This document shows, one piece after another, positions 45,105 to 54,071 of a stretch of DNA of 64,000 nt; positions within the stretch are counted from its first letter, which is position 1; each line of letters begins with the position of its first letter. The notes beneath the pieces are model-generated. The model saw only the letters and a program-made list of their open reading frames with translations, made no database searches and was not told where the DNA came from. Location: the NCBI RefSeq assembly GCF_030819175.1, contig NZ_JAUTBJ010000002.1:2304001-2368000 (forward strand), read 5' to 3'. This DNA comes from Sphingomonas sp. SORGH_AS_0879 (GTDB lineage: Bacteria; Pseudomonadota; Alphaproteobacteria; Sphingomonadales; Sphingomonadaceae). Position numbers and translations under genes: made by a program.

Positions 45105-46928
45105 TTATTCGACCGTCACGCTCTTTGCCAGGTTGCGCGGCTGGTCGACATCGGTGCCCTTGGCCACCGCGACATGATAGGCCAATAGCTGGACCGGCAC
45201 CGCATAGACGATCGGGGCGATCAGGGGATGTACCTTCGGCATGGTGATCGTCGCGATGCAACCCTCGCCCGCCGCCTCGATCCCGTCATAGTCCGAAATG
45301 AGCACAACCCGGCCACCACGCGCCTGAACCTCCTGCATGTTCGACACGGTCTTTTCGAACAGGGGGCCGGAGGGGGCGATGACGATGACCGGCACGGATT
45401 CGTCGATCAGGGCGATGGGGCCATGCTTCATCTCGCCGGCGGCATAGCCCTCAGCATGGATATAGCTGATCTCCTTCAGCTTCAGCGCGCCTTCCAGCGC
45501 CAGCGGATAATCGGTTCCGCGTCCCAGATACAGAACGTCACGCGCGCCCGCGATGGCACCCGCCATGCCCTCGATCGCCTCGTCATAGGCAAGTGCGCCG
45601 TTGATCGCGGCGGGGGTCTCCGCCAGATGGCGGACGATCTGCTTCTCCTCGTCCGCCGACAGCCGCCCCTTGGCCTTGGCAAGATTGGCGGCGAGCGCAG
45701 CAAGCACGCTCAACTGGCAGGTGAAGGCCTTGGTCGAGGCGACGCCGATCTCCGGCCCGGCATGGGTGGGGAGCAGCAGGTCGGCCTCGCGCGCCATCGA
45801 ACTGGTCGGTACATTGACCACCGCGGCGATCGTCTGCCCCTCGGACTTGGCGTGACGCAGCGCGGCCAGCGTGTCGGCGGTCTCGCCTGACTGGCTGATG
45901 ACGATCATCAACCCACCCGGCTCCATCACCGGCGCGCGGTAGCGGAACTCGGACGCGACATCGAGGTCGACGGGCACCCGCGCGAACTGCTCGAACCAAT
46001 ATTTGGCGACCATGCCCGCATAGAAGCTGGTGCCGCACGCGACGATGGTGACGCGCTTGATGCCCGACAGGTCGAAGTCGGGAATGGGCAAGGCGATCTT
46101 GCCCTCCAGCCGATGGAGATACGAGCGCAGCGTCTGGGCGACGACGATCGGCTGCTCGTAGATTTCCTTCTGCATGAAGTGGCGGTGATTGCCCTTGTCG
46201 ATCAGCGCACCGGTGACACCCGACAGGGTGACGGGCCGCTCGACCGGATTGTTGTCGCGGTCATAGACCTGCCCCCCTTCGCGGGTGCAGACGACCCAGT
46301 CGCCTTCGTCCAGATAGGCGATACGCTGGGTCAACGGCGCGAGCGCCAGTGCGTCCGAACCAAGATAGGTCTCGTCGTCGCCATAGCCCACCACGAGCGG
46401 CGAACCGAGCCGCGCGCCGATCAGCAGGTCGGGCTGGTCGCGGAACAGGATTGCAAGCGCGAAGGCGCCGTGCAGGAGGGGGAGCACTTCCCGGACCGCA
46501 GCGACGGGGTCCAGCCCCTGCTCGACCTTCTCGCTGACCAGATGCGCGACGACCTCGGTATCGGTCTCGCTGGTGAACACCCGACCCCGCCCGATCAGCT
46601 CGTCGCGCAGGGCCTTGAAATTCTCGATGATGCCGTTGTGGACGACCGCGACATGATCGGTGGCATGCGGGTGAGCGTTGTTGGTGGTCGGGCCGCCATG
46701 CGTCGCCCAGCGGGTATGGGCGATGCCGATCGATCCGGGCAGCGGATGGGCCGCCAGTTCCTTGGCCAGGTTGATCAGCTTACCCGAGGCGCGCCGCCGA
46801 TCGATCCCGCCATGATCGATCGTCGCGATGCCCGCGCTGTCATAGCCGCGATATTCCAGGCGACGCAGACCATCGAGCAGCCGCTCGGCCACATCCTCAC
46901 CGCCAAGGATTCCTACGATACCGCACAT
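45105..46928 (-). CDS. glmS: Glutamine--fructose-6-phosphate aminotransferase
   Basis: A 607-residue GlmS that makes glucosamine-6-phosphate, the first step of UDP-GlcNAc and cell-wall synthesis. The N-terminal Ntn glutaminase domain starts MCGIVGILGG (Cys2 nucleophile), with LEYRGYDSAGIA and HTRWATHGG. Two SIS domains follow (VACGTSFYAGMVAKYW, ISQSGETADTLAAL) and the C terminus ends DQPRNLAKSVTVE, the conserved GlmS tail. It lies six bases after glmU, so both are expressed together. Confidence 0.97.
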   Translation of the reverse strand: MCGIVGILGGEDVAERLLDGLRRLEYRGYDSAGIATIDHGGIDRRRASGKLINLAKELAAHPLPGSIGIAHTRWATHGGPTTNNAHPHATDHVAVVHNGIIENFKALRDELIGRGRVFTSETDTEVVAHLVSEKVEQGLDPVAAVREVLPLLHGAFALAILFRDQPDLLIGARLGSPLVVGYGDDETYLGSDALALAPLTQRIAYLDEGDWVVCTREGGQVYDRDNNPVERPVTLSGVTGALIDKGNHRHFMQKEIYEQPIVVAQTLRSYLHRLEGKIALPIPDFDLSGIKRVTIVACGTSFYAGMVAKYWFEQFARVPVDLDVASEFRYRAPVMEPGGLMIVISQSGETADTLAALRHAKSEGQTIAAVVNVPTSSMAREADLLLPTHAGPEIGVASTKAFTCQLSVLAALAANLAKAKGRLSADEEKQIVRHLAETPAAINGALAYDEAIEGMAGAIAGARDVLYLGRGTDYPLALEGALKLKEISYIHAEGYAAGEMKHGPIALIDESVPVIVIAPSGPLFEKTVSNMQEVQARGGRVVLISDYDGIEAAGEGCIATITMPKVHPLIAPIVYAVPVQLLAYHVAVAKGTDVDQPRNLAKSVTVE

Positions 46929-46934
46929 ACGCGC

Positions 46935-48299
46935 TTACTCCCCAGCCTTTTTCGCGGCCTTCTTGGCCATCATCATCTCTCTGAACCGTTTCGCCCAGCC
47001 GGGCTTGCTCCGCCGCTCGGCCCGGACGAGGGCCAGCGCGTCCGCCTCGACATCGCTGGTGACCACCGAACCCGCGCCGACGATCGCGCCCGCCCCGACC
47101 TTGACCGGTGCGACGAGCGCGGAGTTGGAGCCGATGAAGGCGCCCTCCCCGATTTCCGTACGGTATTTCAGGAAGCCGTCATAATTGCAGGTGATCGTCC
47201 CCGCGCCGATATTGGCACCCGCGCCGACCTCGGCATCGCCCAGATAGGTCAGATGGTTCGCCTTGGCGCCGGGCCCGAGCACCGCCTTCTTCATCTCGAC
47301 GAAATTGCCGACCCGTGCCCCCTCGCGCACATCCGCGCCGGGGCGCAGGCGGGCATAGGGACCGATATCCGCGCCCGTCGCGACGGTCGCGCCCTCCAAA
47401 TGGCTGAAGGCATGGATCGTCACCCCATCGGCGACCTGGACGCCGGGGCCGAACACGACATGGGGCTCGATCACCACATCGCGACCGATGCGGGTGTCGT
47501 GCGAGAACCACACCATCTCCGGCGCGATCAGCGTCGCGCCATCCGCCATGGCACGGGCACGGGCGCGGCTTTGCCACTCACCCTCGACCTGTGCGAGTTC
47601 GCCACGGCTGTTGACGCCCGCCACCTCGCCCGCATCGGTTTCGATGACCGCCGAGTGACGCCCATCCGCCGCCGCCAGCGCGATGACGTCGGGCAGATAA
47701 TATTCGCCCGCCGCATTGTCGTTGCCCACCCGGTCGAGCAGACCGAACAGATCTGCGGAATGGACAGCCATCAGGCCGGAATTGCAGAGGGTTATCGCAC
47801 GCTCTTCGGCGTTCGCATCCTTATACTCCACAATCCGGTCGAGCCGTCCGCTATCGTCGGCCACCACCCGGCCATAAGCGGCGGGATCGGCGGGACGGAA
47901 GGCGAGCACGACCGCCGCCGGCCGATCCTCTTCCCGCAGCCGATCGATCATCCGCCGCATCGTCGCGACCTCGACCAGCGGCACATCGCCATAGAGGATC
48001 AGCACATCGCCATCGAAGCCCGTCAACGCCTCGCGCGCCTGCGCGACGGCATGCGCGGTGCCAAGCTGCTCGGCCTGAAGCGCGGTCGCGATACCCAGTG
48101 GGGCGACCGCCGCCTCCACCTGTTCGCGCCCCGCACCGGTCACCACGACGACCCGCTCGGGCGACAACCGGCCCACGCTGTCGATCAGGTGGAGCAGCAT
48201 CGGCCGCCCGGCGATCGGGTGGAGGACCTTGTGCAGGTCCGACTTCATGCGGGTGCCCTTGCCCGCGGCGAGAATGATGGCAGCGACCGGTCTTGTCAT
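46935..48299 (-). CDS. glmU: Bifunctional UDP-GlcNAc pyrophosphorylase / GlcN-1-P acetyltransferase
   Basis: A 454-residue GlmU. The N-terminal uridyltransferase domain has IILAAGKGTRMKSDLHKVLH (nucleotide loop) and ILYGDVPLV, and the C-terminal left-handed beta helix carries acetyltransferase motifs such as NFVEMKKAVLGPGAKANHL, YLGDAEVGAGANIGAG and NYDGFLKYRTEIG. It makes UDP-GlcNAc from glucosamine-1-phosphate. I took ATG 48299; an ATG at 48317 is also in frame. It diverges from gph. Confidence 0.95.
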   Translation of the reverse strand: MTRPVAAIILAAGKGTRMKSDLHKVLHPIAGRPMLLHLIDSVGRLSPERVVVVTGAGREQVEAAVAPLGIATALQAEQLGTAHAVAQAREALTGFDGDVLILYGDVPLVEVATMRRMIDRLREEDRPAAVVLAFRPADPAAYGRVVADDSGRLDRIVEYKDANAEERAITLCNSGLMAVHSADLFGLLDRVGNDNAAGEYYLPDVIALAAADGRHSAVIETDAGEVAGVNSRGELAQVEGEWQSRARARAMADGATLIAPEMVWFSHDTRIGRDVVIEPHVVFGPGVQVADGVTIHAFSHLEGATVATGADIGPYARLRPGADVREGARVGNFVEMKKAVLGPGAKANHLTYLGDAEVGAGANIGAGTITCNYDGFLKYRTEIGEGAFIGSNSALVAPVKVGAGAIVGAGSVVTSDVEADALALVRAERRSKPGWAKRFREMMMAKKAAKKAGE

Positions 48300-48362
48300 G
48301 ATGGTTGCGCCTGCCATGCTTTTCCGGCCAAGGCCAGTCACAGAACGGCGACGGACAAGATC

Positions 48363-49055
48363 ATGGACGCGAATTCACCAGACGGTTTCCCCTTTTCCAT
48401 CGTCGGCTTCGACCTGGACGGCACGCTGCTGGATACCAGCGGCGATCTGGCGGCGGCGGTCAACCATGCGCTGGCCTCGATCGGGCGACCGCCGCTGAGC
48501 GTCGAGGCGGTCAAGCCGATGATCGGTGGCGGCGCGCGGGCGATGCTTCGCCACGGACTCGACGCCACGGGGGGATATGATACGGAAACCCTCGACCTGC
48601 TGCATCGCCGGTTGCTCGACTATTATGAAGGCCATCTCGCCATTCACACCGCGCCCTTTCCCGGTGCGCTGGCCGCGCTCGACCAATTGGCGGCGCGCGG
48701 CGTGACCATGGGGATCATGACCAACAAGCTGGAGCATTTCGCCCGCGCCATCCTCGATGCGCTGGGTCTGACCGATTGGTTCGCGGCGATCATCGGCGGC
48801 GATACGCTGGGGGTGGCGAAACCCTCGCCGGTGCCGATCCAGGCGCTGGTCGAGCGATGCGGGGGCGGGACGGCGGCCTTTGTCGGCGATTCGATCTTCG
48901 ACGTGGAGGCCGCCAAGGCCGCCGGGCTGCCGGTCGTCGCCTGTTCCTTCGGCTTTCTGAGCCAGCCGGTCGGGACGCTGGGGGCCGACGCGATCATCGA
49001 CGGCTATGGTGATCTCATTCCGACGCTGGCGCGGCTTTCCCCTTCCGCCATTTGA
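48363..49055 (+). CDS. gph: Phosphoglycolate phosphatase (HAD superfamily)
   Basis: A 230-residue HAD phosphatase: motif I FDLDGTLLDTSGDL (nucleophile Asp), motif II IMTNK, motif III Lys in VAKPSPVPI and motif IV VGDSIFDVEAAKAAG. A helical cap lies between motifs I and II (about 30-90). This is the Gph group that removes phosphate from 2-phosphoglycolate, although other small phosphoesters are possible. The last 41 bases overlap the end of the convergent nucleotidyltransferase gene. Confidence 0.88.
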   Translation: MDANSPDGFPFSIVGFDLDGTLLDTSGDLAAAVNHALASIGRPPLSVEAVKPMIGGGARAMLRHGLDATGGYDTETLDLLHRRLLDYYEGHLAIHTAPFPGALAALDQLAARGVTMGIMTNKLEHFARAILDALGLTDWFAAIIGGDTLGVAKPSPVPIQALVERCGGGTAAFVGDSIFDVEAAKAAGLPVVACSFGFLSQPVGTLGADAIIDGYGDLIPTLARLSPSAI

Positions 49056-50043
49056 TCCACAAATGGCGGGCCAGCAGCGGCAGCGGCATCCGGATGGCGT
49101 GGGAGCGTAGATAGAAAACGCCCCGCGTCACCGGGTGCCGCCCCCGCCCCCAACCGTCCCGCGCCAGCATCCGGCGACGATAAAGCTGCTCGATCACGGT
49201 CGCTCGCCGATAAGCGGGCGGTACCGGCGTGGCATAGATGGCATGGGCCAGTCGCAGGGCGCGGGCAACGGTATCCGAAAGATCATGGCGCGCCGCCTGG
49301 CGTTCGACGCCGTCGCATCCACGCTCGCCGATCAAGGCGTGGATATCCCATAGATTGCGAAGCCCGCCGGTCAGATCGCCATCGGCGAACAGATGCGCAG
49401 CGGCGTGGACGATCATGTCGGGAAGCGACAGCACGGCCAGACCACCACCCAGCGGCTCGGCTCCGGCGATCAGCGCCGCCGCATCCGGCTTGGGCCGCGC
49501 GGTTGGCGGCAGGATGGCGTGGTGGACATCAAGCATCCGGTCCCGCTCGCGGTGGATCAGCGGGGGAAGCTCGTGCATCCACTCCCGATAATAATGATCG
49601 TCATAGGGATCGGCCTTCACCCATTCCCACCCGGCCTGCGCCAACAGCGCCTCGGCCTCGGGCAAGGTCGCGCGCGGGATCAGGATGTCGCAATCGCCGA
49701 TCGACCGTCCCCGTCCCGCCGCCAATCCCGCCGCGACGAACGCGGTACCCTTCAACAGAATGACCGGAATCCCCAGCGGCATCAGCGCCCGCGCCACCCG
49801 GTTCGCTTCCCAGAGCGCCGCGCGGCGCGTCTCCTCCGCCTCGGCGCGCGCATCGGCCAGAACCCGTGCTACCGACGCCGGCACTGCCAGTCCGTCGACA
49901 CGGGAGGCGAGCGTCCCCAACAGCAATTCCGCCCGCGCCACGGTCAGCACATCTGTCCATTCGGTCAGGGGCAGAGCCACCGCCCCGGTCGGCTCGCGAA
50001 GCAGCCCCACCAGCCGCTCGACCGGCGTCACAGCGCGTCCCAC
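49015..50043 (-). CDS. Nucleotidyltransferase family protein (HPr-rel-A cassette)
   Basis: A 342-residue protein of the uncharacterised nucleotidyltransferase group (PF14907-like). Helical N-terminal part, then the core ALMPLGIPVILLKGTAFV and GRSIGDCDILIPRATL (Asp-x-Asp-type metal site near 114-116), HELPPLIHRERDRMLDVHHAI, and DMIVHAAAHLFADGDLTGGLRNLWDIHALI. Related enzymes sit beside some lasso peptide clusters, where one was shown to modify a phosphorylated peptide. It overlaps hprK-rel by 16 bases, so it belongs to the same operon. Its substrate here is unknown. Confidence 0.75.
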   Translation of the reverse strand: MGRAVTPVERLVGLLREPTGAVALPLTEWTDVLTVARAELLLGTLASRVDGLAVPASVARVLADARAEAEETRRAALWEANRVARALMPLGIPVILLKGTAFVAAGLAAGRGRSIGDCDILIPRATLPEAEALLAQAGWEWVKADPYDDHYYREWMHELPPLIHRERDRMLDVHHAILPPTARPKPDAAALIAGAEPLGGGLAVLSLPDMIVHAAAHLFADGDLTGGLRNLWDIHALIGERGCDGVERQAARHDLSDTVARALRLAHAIYATPVPPAYRRATVIEQLYRRRMLARDGWGRGRHPVTRGVFYLRSHAIRMPLPLLARHLWIKWRKGKAAPASE

Positions 50044-50873
50044 AACGCCTCCACCGCCGCCACACCCGCCGCACCGTCCGGATAGTCGAGCGCGACGGCG
50101 GGCACCTCGGCGCGTAATCGGGTGAGCGCGCGAAACCCCGCCTCGCCCATCGCAACATAGTTCGTCGACGCTTGGGTCAGGCGGACAAAGGCTTCGGCAG
50201 GGGGCAGCACCCGGCTGGCGGACGGAAAGCCGAAGCGCGGAAAGACCAGCAGTGCCGGTCGCGCCGGCCGATCCATCGCCGCGATCGCCCGAGCGTCGGG
50301 GGCGACATGGCGGATATCGCCCTTGGGCGTGCCGGTGAGCAGAGGGCCGGTGTGGCTGTCCGGCGGGATGACCGCCAGGCTTTCATTCTTCAGGCTGATG
50401 GGGCGGGGAAAGGGAACGGCCAGCCCCGTCATCGGGTCGATCAGCGCGAATTCGTCGCCCAGGAAGCGCCAACCGCGCCGCGCCAAGAGCAGCGACAGCG
50501 TCGACTTGCCAGCCCCCGAAATGCCACTCATCAGCATCGCCCGATCGTCCCGCGCGACCACCGCCGCGTGGAGCAGCAGATGACGGCGATGACCCAGCGC
50601 CATCTGAAGGTTCATCCCCAATTCCGCCGCCAACAGCCCCTGCGCCAGCGGAAGCGGCGCCGCTTCGGGCAGGCGGTAATCGCCCGCGATATGGATGGAT
50701 GGCCGAAACCGGCGGCGGATGGGCGAAGTCGCCTCCAGACGAACCGTGTAATCGGCGAAGTCGGCGCGCGGATAATCGCGATAGAGCGCCGTCACCGCGT
50801 CGATGGGATCGCGCCAGTCCGACCCGATCCGAAAGCCGACCGGCCCGACCCGCAAGGTGACATGATGCCTCAC
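50028..50873 (-). CDS. HprK-related kinase A
   Basis: A 281-residue kinase related to the C-terminal domain of HPr kinase/phosphorylase. Walker A is SGISGAGKST (116-125) after LLLHAAVVARDDRA (His102 in the position of the HprK His), and LGDEFALIDP (138-147) supplies the Walker B-like acidic residues. It lacks the HprK N-terminal domain. Kinases of this type phosphorylate serine in peptide tailoring clusters as well as in phosphotransferase control; no HPr gene lies here. The start ATGA overlaps the PqqD-like stop by 4 bases. Confidence 0.82.
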   Translation of the reverse strand: MRHHVTLRVGPVGFRIGSDWRDPIDAVTALYRDYPRADFADYTVRLEATSPIRRRFRPSIHIAGDYRLPEAAPLPLAQGLLAAELGMNLQMALGHRRHLLLHAAVVARDDRAMLMSGISGAGKSTLSLLLARRGWRFLGDEFALIDPMTGLAVPFPRPISLKNESLAVIPPDSHTGPLLTGTPKGDIRHVAPDARAIAAMDRPARPALLVFPRFGFPSASRVLPPAEAFVRLTQASTNYVAMGEAGFRALTRLRAEVPAVALDYPDGAAGVAAVEALWDAL

Positions 50874-51154
50874 CGCGCGTCGATCAGCCCCGCCGCTTCC
50901 AATTCCTCCAGCCGGGCCTGTAGCATCGCGGCCCCCTCACCCGCCGCGTCGCCAACTTCGTATTCCTGCGACAGCCGGGCCAGCAGCGCGTCGGCGGTCA
51001 GAGCCTTCTGCGCCAGCACTTCCAATATCTGGGGCGCGGGTTCGGTCAGCAGATGCGTCATGCCCGAGGGCCGATGAAAGACGGCAGTGAACAGATCGAG
51101 CGGCTCGACGATCAGCAATTCCGCCCCCGCCGCGCGGTAGCGCGGGCCGCTCAT
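50870..51154 (-). CDS. PqqD-like HPr-rel-A system peptide chaperone
   Basis: A 94-residue PqqD-like protein with a compact RRE-type fold: an N-terminal beta hairpin (RYRAAGAELLIVEPLDLFTAVFHR, then SGMTHLLTEPAPQILEVL) and helices (LTADALLARLSQEYEVGD, AAMLQARLEELEAAGLI). PqqD relatives recognise leader peptides of ribosomally made, modified peptides. I chose ATG 51154 (MSGPRYR), four bases after the preceding stop; a start further upstream would overlap that gene. Confidence 0.78.
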   Translation of the reverse strand: MSGPRYRAAGAELLIVEPLDLFTAVFHRPSGMTHLLTEPAPQILEVLAQKALTADALLARLSQEYEVGDAAGEGAAMLQARLEELEAAGLIDAR

Positions 51155-51158
51155 GGCC

Positions 51159-51614
51159 TCAATTGCCCGGCATCTGCAATGAGGCATAGCAGGTGAAGCC
51201 GCCCTGCCCGCGCTGCAACCGCCGGATATAGTTGAGATAGGCCCGGTTGCTCAGAAAATTGGAATTGGGCAGCATCCCGCCCTGCAACGCCTGGCGGACC
51301 TCCTCGCCCGTATAGGGGCGGCTTGGCGGCGCGAAGGAGCCCAGGGTTCGCGCCGGGACGGTCGATCCGTCGAGCGCGATATAGCTGCCCGCGCGACCGG
51401 GATCGGGCACGGGGATCTGGCAGGTCAGGACTGATCCCGCCGTCTGCGCCAGCGCCGGGCGGATCGCGACCACCGCGCTCGCCCCGACGGCACCGAGCAT
51501 CAGCATCCGCCGACTGGTGACGGGCGACGTGCCGGCGACGGGCTCAACCCCATTGTCGGGGGCCGGATTTTCGGGGGATGGGGACATGTCATCCATGACG
51601 GCGCGGTGTTCCAT
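51159..51614 (-). CDS. Tat-signal small protein, possible cassette substrate
   Basis: About 151 residues from ATG 51614 (ATG codons at 51596 and 51587 are also in frame). A Tat-type signal is clear: TSRRMLML followed by GAVGASAVVAIRPALA, cut near ALA-QT. The mature part has Cys in VLTCQIPVPD and in GGFTCYASLQMPGN at the very C terminus, with IALDGSTVPARTLGSF and YTGEEVRQALQGGMLPNSNF between. I recognise no family. It is the first gene of the cassette and four bases upstream of the PqqD-like gene, so it is a natural substrate candidate, but that is inference only. Confidence 0.65.
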   Translation of the reverse strand: MEHRAVMDDMSPSPENPAPDNGVEPVAGTSPVTSRRMLMLGAVGASAVVAIRPALAQTAGSVLTCQIPVPDPGRAGSYIALDGSTVPARTLGSFAPPSRPYTGEEVRQALQGGMLPNSNFLSNRAYLNYIRRLQRGQGGFTCYASLQMPGN

Positions 51615-51707
51615 ATTCACGCCCGCCCGACAAGCACCCACGCGAACGGAGGTTGACCCAAGCTGGGAGGAAGACAGGCCGGACGCCGCCCGCTACATCG
51701 GCATGCC

Positions 51708-52952
51708 ATGGGATTCGGCATTCGCACCTTATGGGCCATCGTCGTCATCGTCGTCGCTGCGATCGTGGTGTTCATGACCGGCGGCCCCGCCCCGGCGATC
51801 ATCACCCTGGTCGGCGGCATCGCGGCCGCTCTGGTGGCCAGCGAGGGCGTGCCCCAGAAGGATGAGGAGCAAGCCTCACCCGAGGATGGGCGGGGACCGC
51901 TATCACCTCTGCTGGAGGAGGCACTGGACGCGATCGTCGAACCGGTGCTGCTGATCGAAAAGGGGCAGGTCGTCCTCGCCAACCGATCGGCCCGCGCCTT
52001 GCTGGGCGCGCATATCGTCGGGGAGGATGCGCGAATCGCGATCCGTCACCCCGCCGCCGCCGATCGCCTGCTGGCCAAGGGAGGCGTGACCGAGCCGGGT
52101 CAGCCCATCTCGCTGGTCGGGCTCGGCTCACTGGAACAACGCTGGGAAATGCGGGTCGCGGATACGACCGGGGGCCAGCGCATCGTCCATCTGATCGATC
52201 AGACCGCGCATGACGCCGCCGAGCGGATGCGCGTCGATTTCGTCGCCAATGCCAGCCACGAGTTGCGCACCCCCCTGGCCTCCATCCTCGGCTTTATCGA
52301 GACACTGGGCGACGAAGCGGGCGACGACCCCGAAATCCGCGCCCGTTTCCTGAAGGTGATGTTCGACGAGGCCCGGCGGATGCAGCGGCTGGTCGAGGAT
52401 CTGATCTCGCTCAGCCGGATCGAGGCGGACAAATATCGCCAGCCCGCCCAGCCGGTGGATCTGGTCGATCTGGTCGAGGATGTTCACGAGGAATTTCTCG
52501 ACTCCGGCTCGCCCCGCGCGGCGGATATCGTGTGCGACCTGGGCGAAGACCTGCCGCCGGTCGTGGGCGACCGGGCGCAATTATCGCAGATGCTCCACAA
52601 TCTAATCGGCAATGCGATGAAATATGGCCGTGCGGACACGCCGGTCCGGGTGACGCTGGAACAGGACGACGCCAAGCTGCGCCTGACCGTCGCGGATCAG
52701 GGAGAGGGGATCGCCGCCAATCACCTGCCCCGCCTGACCGAGCGCTTCTACCGGGTCGATTCGGGGCGCAGTCGCAGTATCGGCGGCACCGGCCTGGGCC
52801 TGGCGATCGTCAAGCATATCGTCGAGCGGCATCGGGGTCGGTTGGAGATCGCCAGCGAGGTCGGTGTGGGCACGACCATTTCCGTGCGCCTGCCCATCGC
52901 GAAAACCGCCACGAAAAGTGTTTCCGAGGACGCTGTCACAAAAGCGCAATAG
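51708..52952 (+). CDS. phoR: Phosphate regulon sensor histidine kinase
   Basis: A 414-residue kinase: N-terminal helices (about 6-24 and 28-45), a PAS-like linker (LLEEALDAIVEPVLLIEKG), the HisKA H-box FVANASHELRTPLASI and HATPase with NLIGNAMKYG, DQGEGI and GGTGLGLAIVKHI. Its close link with pstSCAB-phoU-phoB identifies it as PhoR, which senses phosphate through the PstB/PhoU complex and phosphorylates PhoB. It diverges from the Tat-protein gene at 51614. Confidence 0.92.
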   Translation: MGFGIRTLWAIVVIVVAAIVVFMTGGPAPAIITLVGGIAAALVASEGVPQKDEEQASPEDGRGPLSPLLEEALDAIVEPVLLIEKGQVVLANRSARALLGAHIVGEDARIAIRHPAAADRLLAKGGVTEPGQPISLVGLGSLEQRWEMRVADTTGGQRIVHLIDQTAHDAAERMRVDFVANASHELRTPLASILGFIETLGDEAGDDPEIRARFLKVMFDEARRMQRLVEDLISLSRIEADKYRQPAQPVDLVDLVEDVHEEFLDSGSPRAADIVCDLGEDLPPVVGDRAQLSQMLHNLIGNAMKYGRADTPVRVTLEQDDAKLRLTVADQGEGIAANHLPRLTERFYRVDSGRSRSIGGTGLGLAIVKHIVERHRGRLEIASEVGVGTTISVRLPIAKTATKSVSEDAVTKAQ

Positions 52953-52963
52953 AAATGTCACAC
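52934..52963 (+). promoter_or_regulatory. Candidate Pho box upstream of pstS
   Basis: TGTCACA at 52934 and TGTCACA at 52956 are exact repeats spaced 22 bases, twice the 11-base PhoB half-site period; the middle half-site (GCGCAAT) is degenerate. The first half lies inside the last codons of phoR, and the pair is 65-90 bases upstream of the pstS ATG. Confidence 0.55.
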
Positions 52964-53024
52964 GGGGGTATGGTGAACGTGGCAGCGGCCAGTTCGCACC
53001 CGTTCCGGTGGCCTGAGGATCTCG

Positions 53025-54071
53025 ATGCGCCTGCCCTGCCTACTCGCCGCGATGTTCGCGCTGGCGGCCTGTCACGATCAGGCCAATGGCGGCGGCGCGG
53101 GCGTGCGCGAGCAGATCACGGCGGTGGGGTCCTCGACCGTCTATCCCTTCACCACCATCATCGCCGAACGCTTCGTCGCCGCCGATCCGGAGGCCAAGGC
53201 GCCGGTCATCGAGTCGACGGGCACGGGTGCTGGCATGAAGCTGTTCTGCGCCGGCATCGGGGCGGGACATCCGGACATCGAGAACGCCTCGCGCCGGATG
53301 AAGGCGGGCGAGTATCGCGACTGCGCGGCACATGGCGCGGCGGAGGTGCTGGAAATTCCCATCGGGATCGACGGCATCGCCTTCGCCGAATCGAAGCGCG
53401 GGCCGCGCATGGCGCTGACCACCGCCGACATCTATCGGGCGATCGGCGCGCATCCGGGCGGCAAGCCCAACCGGGCGCGGACCTGGCGCGACGTGAACCC
53501 GGCGCTGCCCGCCATTCCGATCCAGGTCTATGGCCCGCCGGCGACCAGCGGCACCCGCGACGCCCTGGCCGAACTGATCCTGATGCGCGGATGTGACGCG
53601 GTCGAGCCGCAGGCGCGGGCGCTCTCCGTGCGCGATCCCGAAGCACACCATCTGCTCTGCACGCGCGTCCGCGATGACGGTGCCTATATCGACGCGGGCG
53701 AGAACGATAACCTCATCGTCCAGAAGCTTCAGGCCAATCCGGATGCGCTGGGCGTGTTCGGCTATTCCTATCTGGAGGAGAACCGCCAGACGGTGAACGG
53801 CGTCACCATCGACGGGGTCGCACCGACCTATGACGCGATCGCCGCCGATCGTTATCCGGGGTCCCGCCCGCTCTACATCTATGTGAAGAAGGCGCATCTC
53901 GACGCCATTCCGGGCCTGCGGCGTTTCCTGACGCTCTATGCCGCGAATTGGGGCGCCAACGGCCCCCTGACGCGGCGCGGCCTGATCGCGTCGCCTGCTG
54001 CGGTCCAAGCACAGGCGCGCGCGATCATCACAAGGGAAATTCCACTCGATCCGGCACATCTGCCGTCATGA
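53025..54071 (+). CDS. pstS: Phosphate ABC transporter substrate-binding lipoprotein
   Basis: A 348-residue periplasmic phosphate-binding protein with a lipobox (FALAAC, Cys16). The phosphate-binding loop starts TAVGSSTVYPFTT, and later ligand regions appear as ENASRRM, EIPIGIDGIAFA, VYGPPATSGTRDALAELIL and GVFGYSYLEEN. A gene for the high-affinity uptake complex. GAGGA precedes the ATG, and the stop overlaps pstC as ATGA. Confidence 0.93.
   Translation: MRLPCLLAAMFALAACHDQANGGGAGVREQITAVGSSTVYPFTTIIAERFVAADPEAKAPVIESTGTGAGMKLFCAGIGAGHPDIENASRRMKAGEYRDCAAHGAAEVLEIPIGIDGIAFAESKRGPRMALTTADIYRAIGAHPGGKPNRARTWRDVNPALPAIPIQVYGPPATSGTRDALAELILMRGCDAVEPQARALSVRDPEAHHLLCTRVRDDGAYIDAGENDNLIVQKLQANPDALGVFGYSYLEENRQTVNGVTIDGVAPTYDAIAADRYPGSRPLYIYVKKAHLDAIPGLRRFLTLYAANWGANGPLTRRGLIASPAAVQAQARAIITREIPLDPAHLPS

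Noticed and set aside
46113..48362. Upstream part of a 980-codon plus-strand frame ending in gph
   Set aside because: Only the part from the ATG at 48363 is family-like; the rest is antisense to glmS and glmU.
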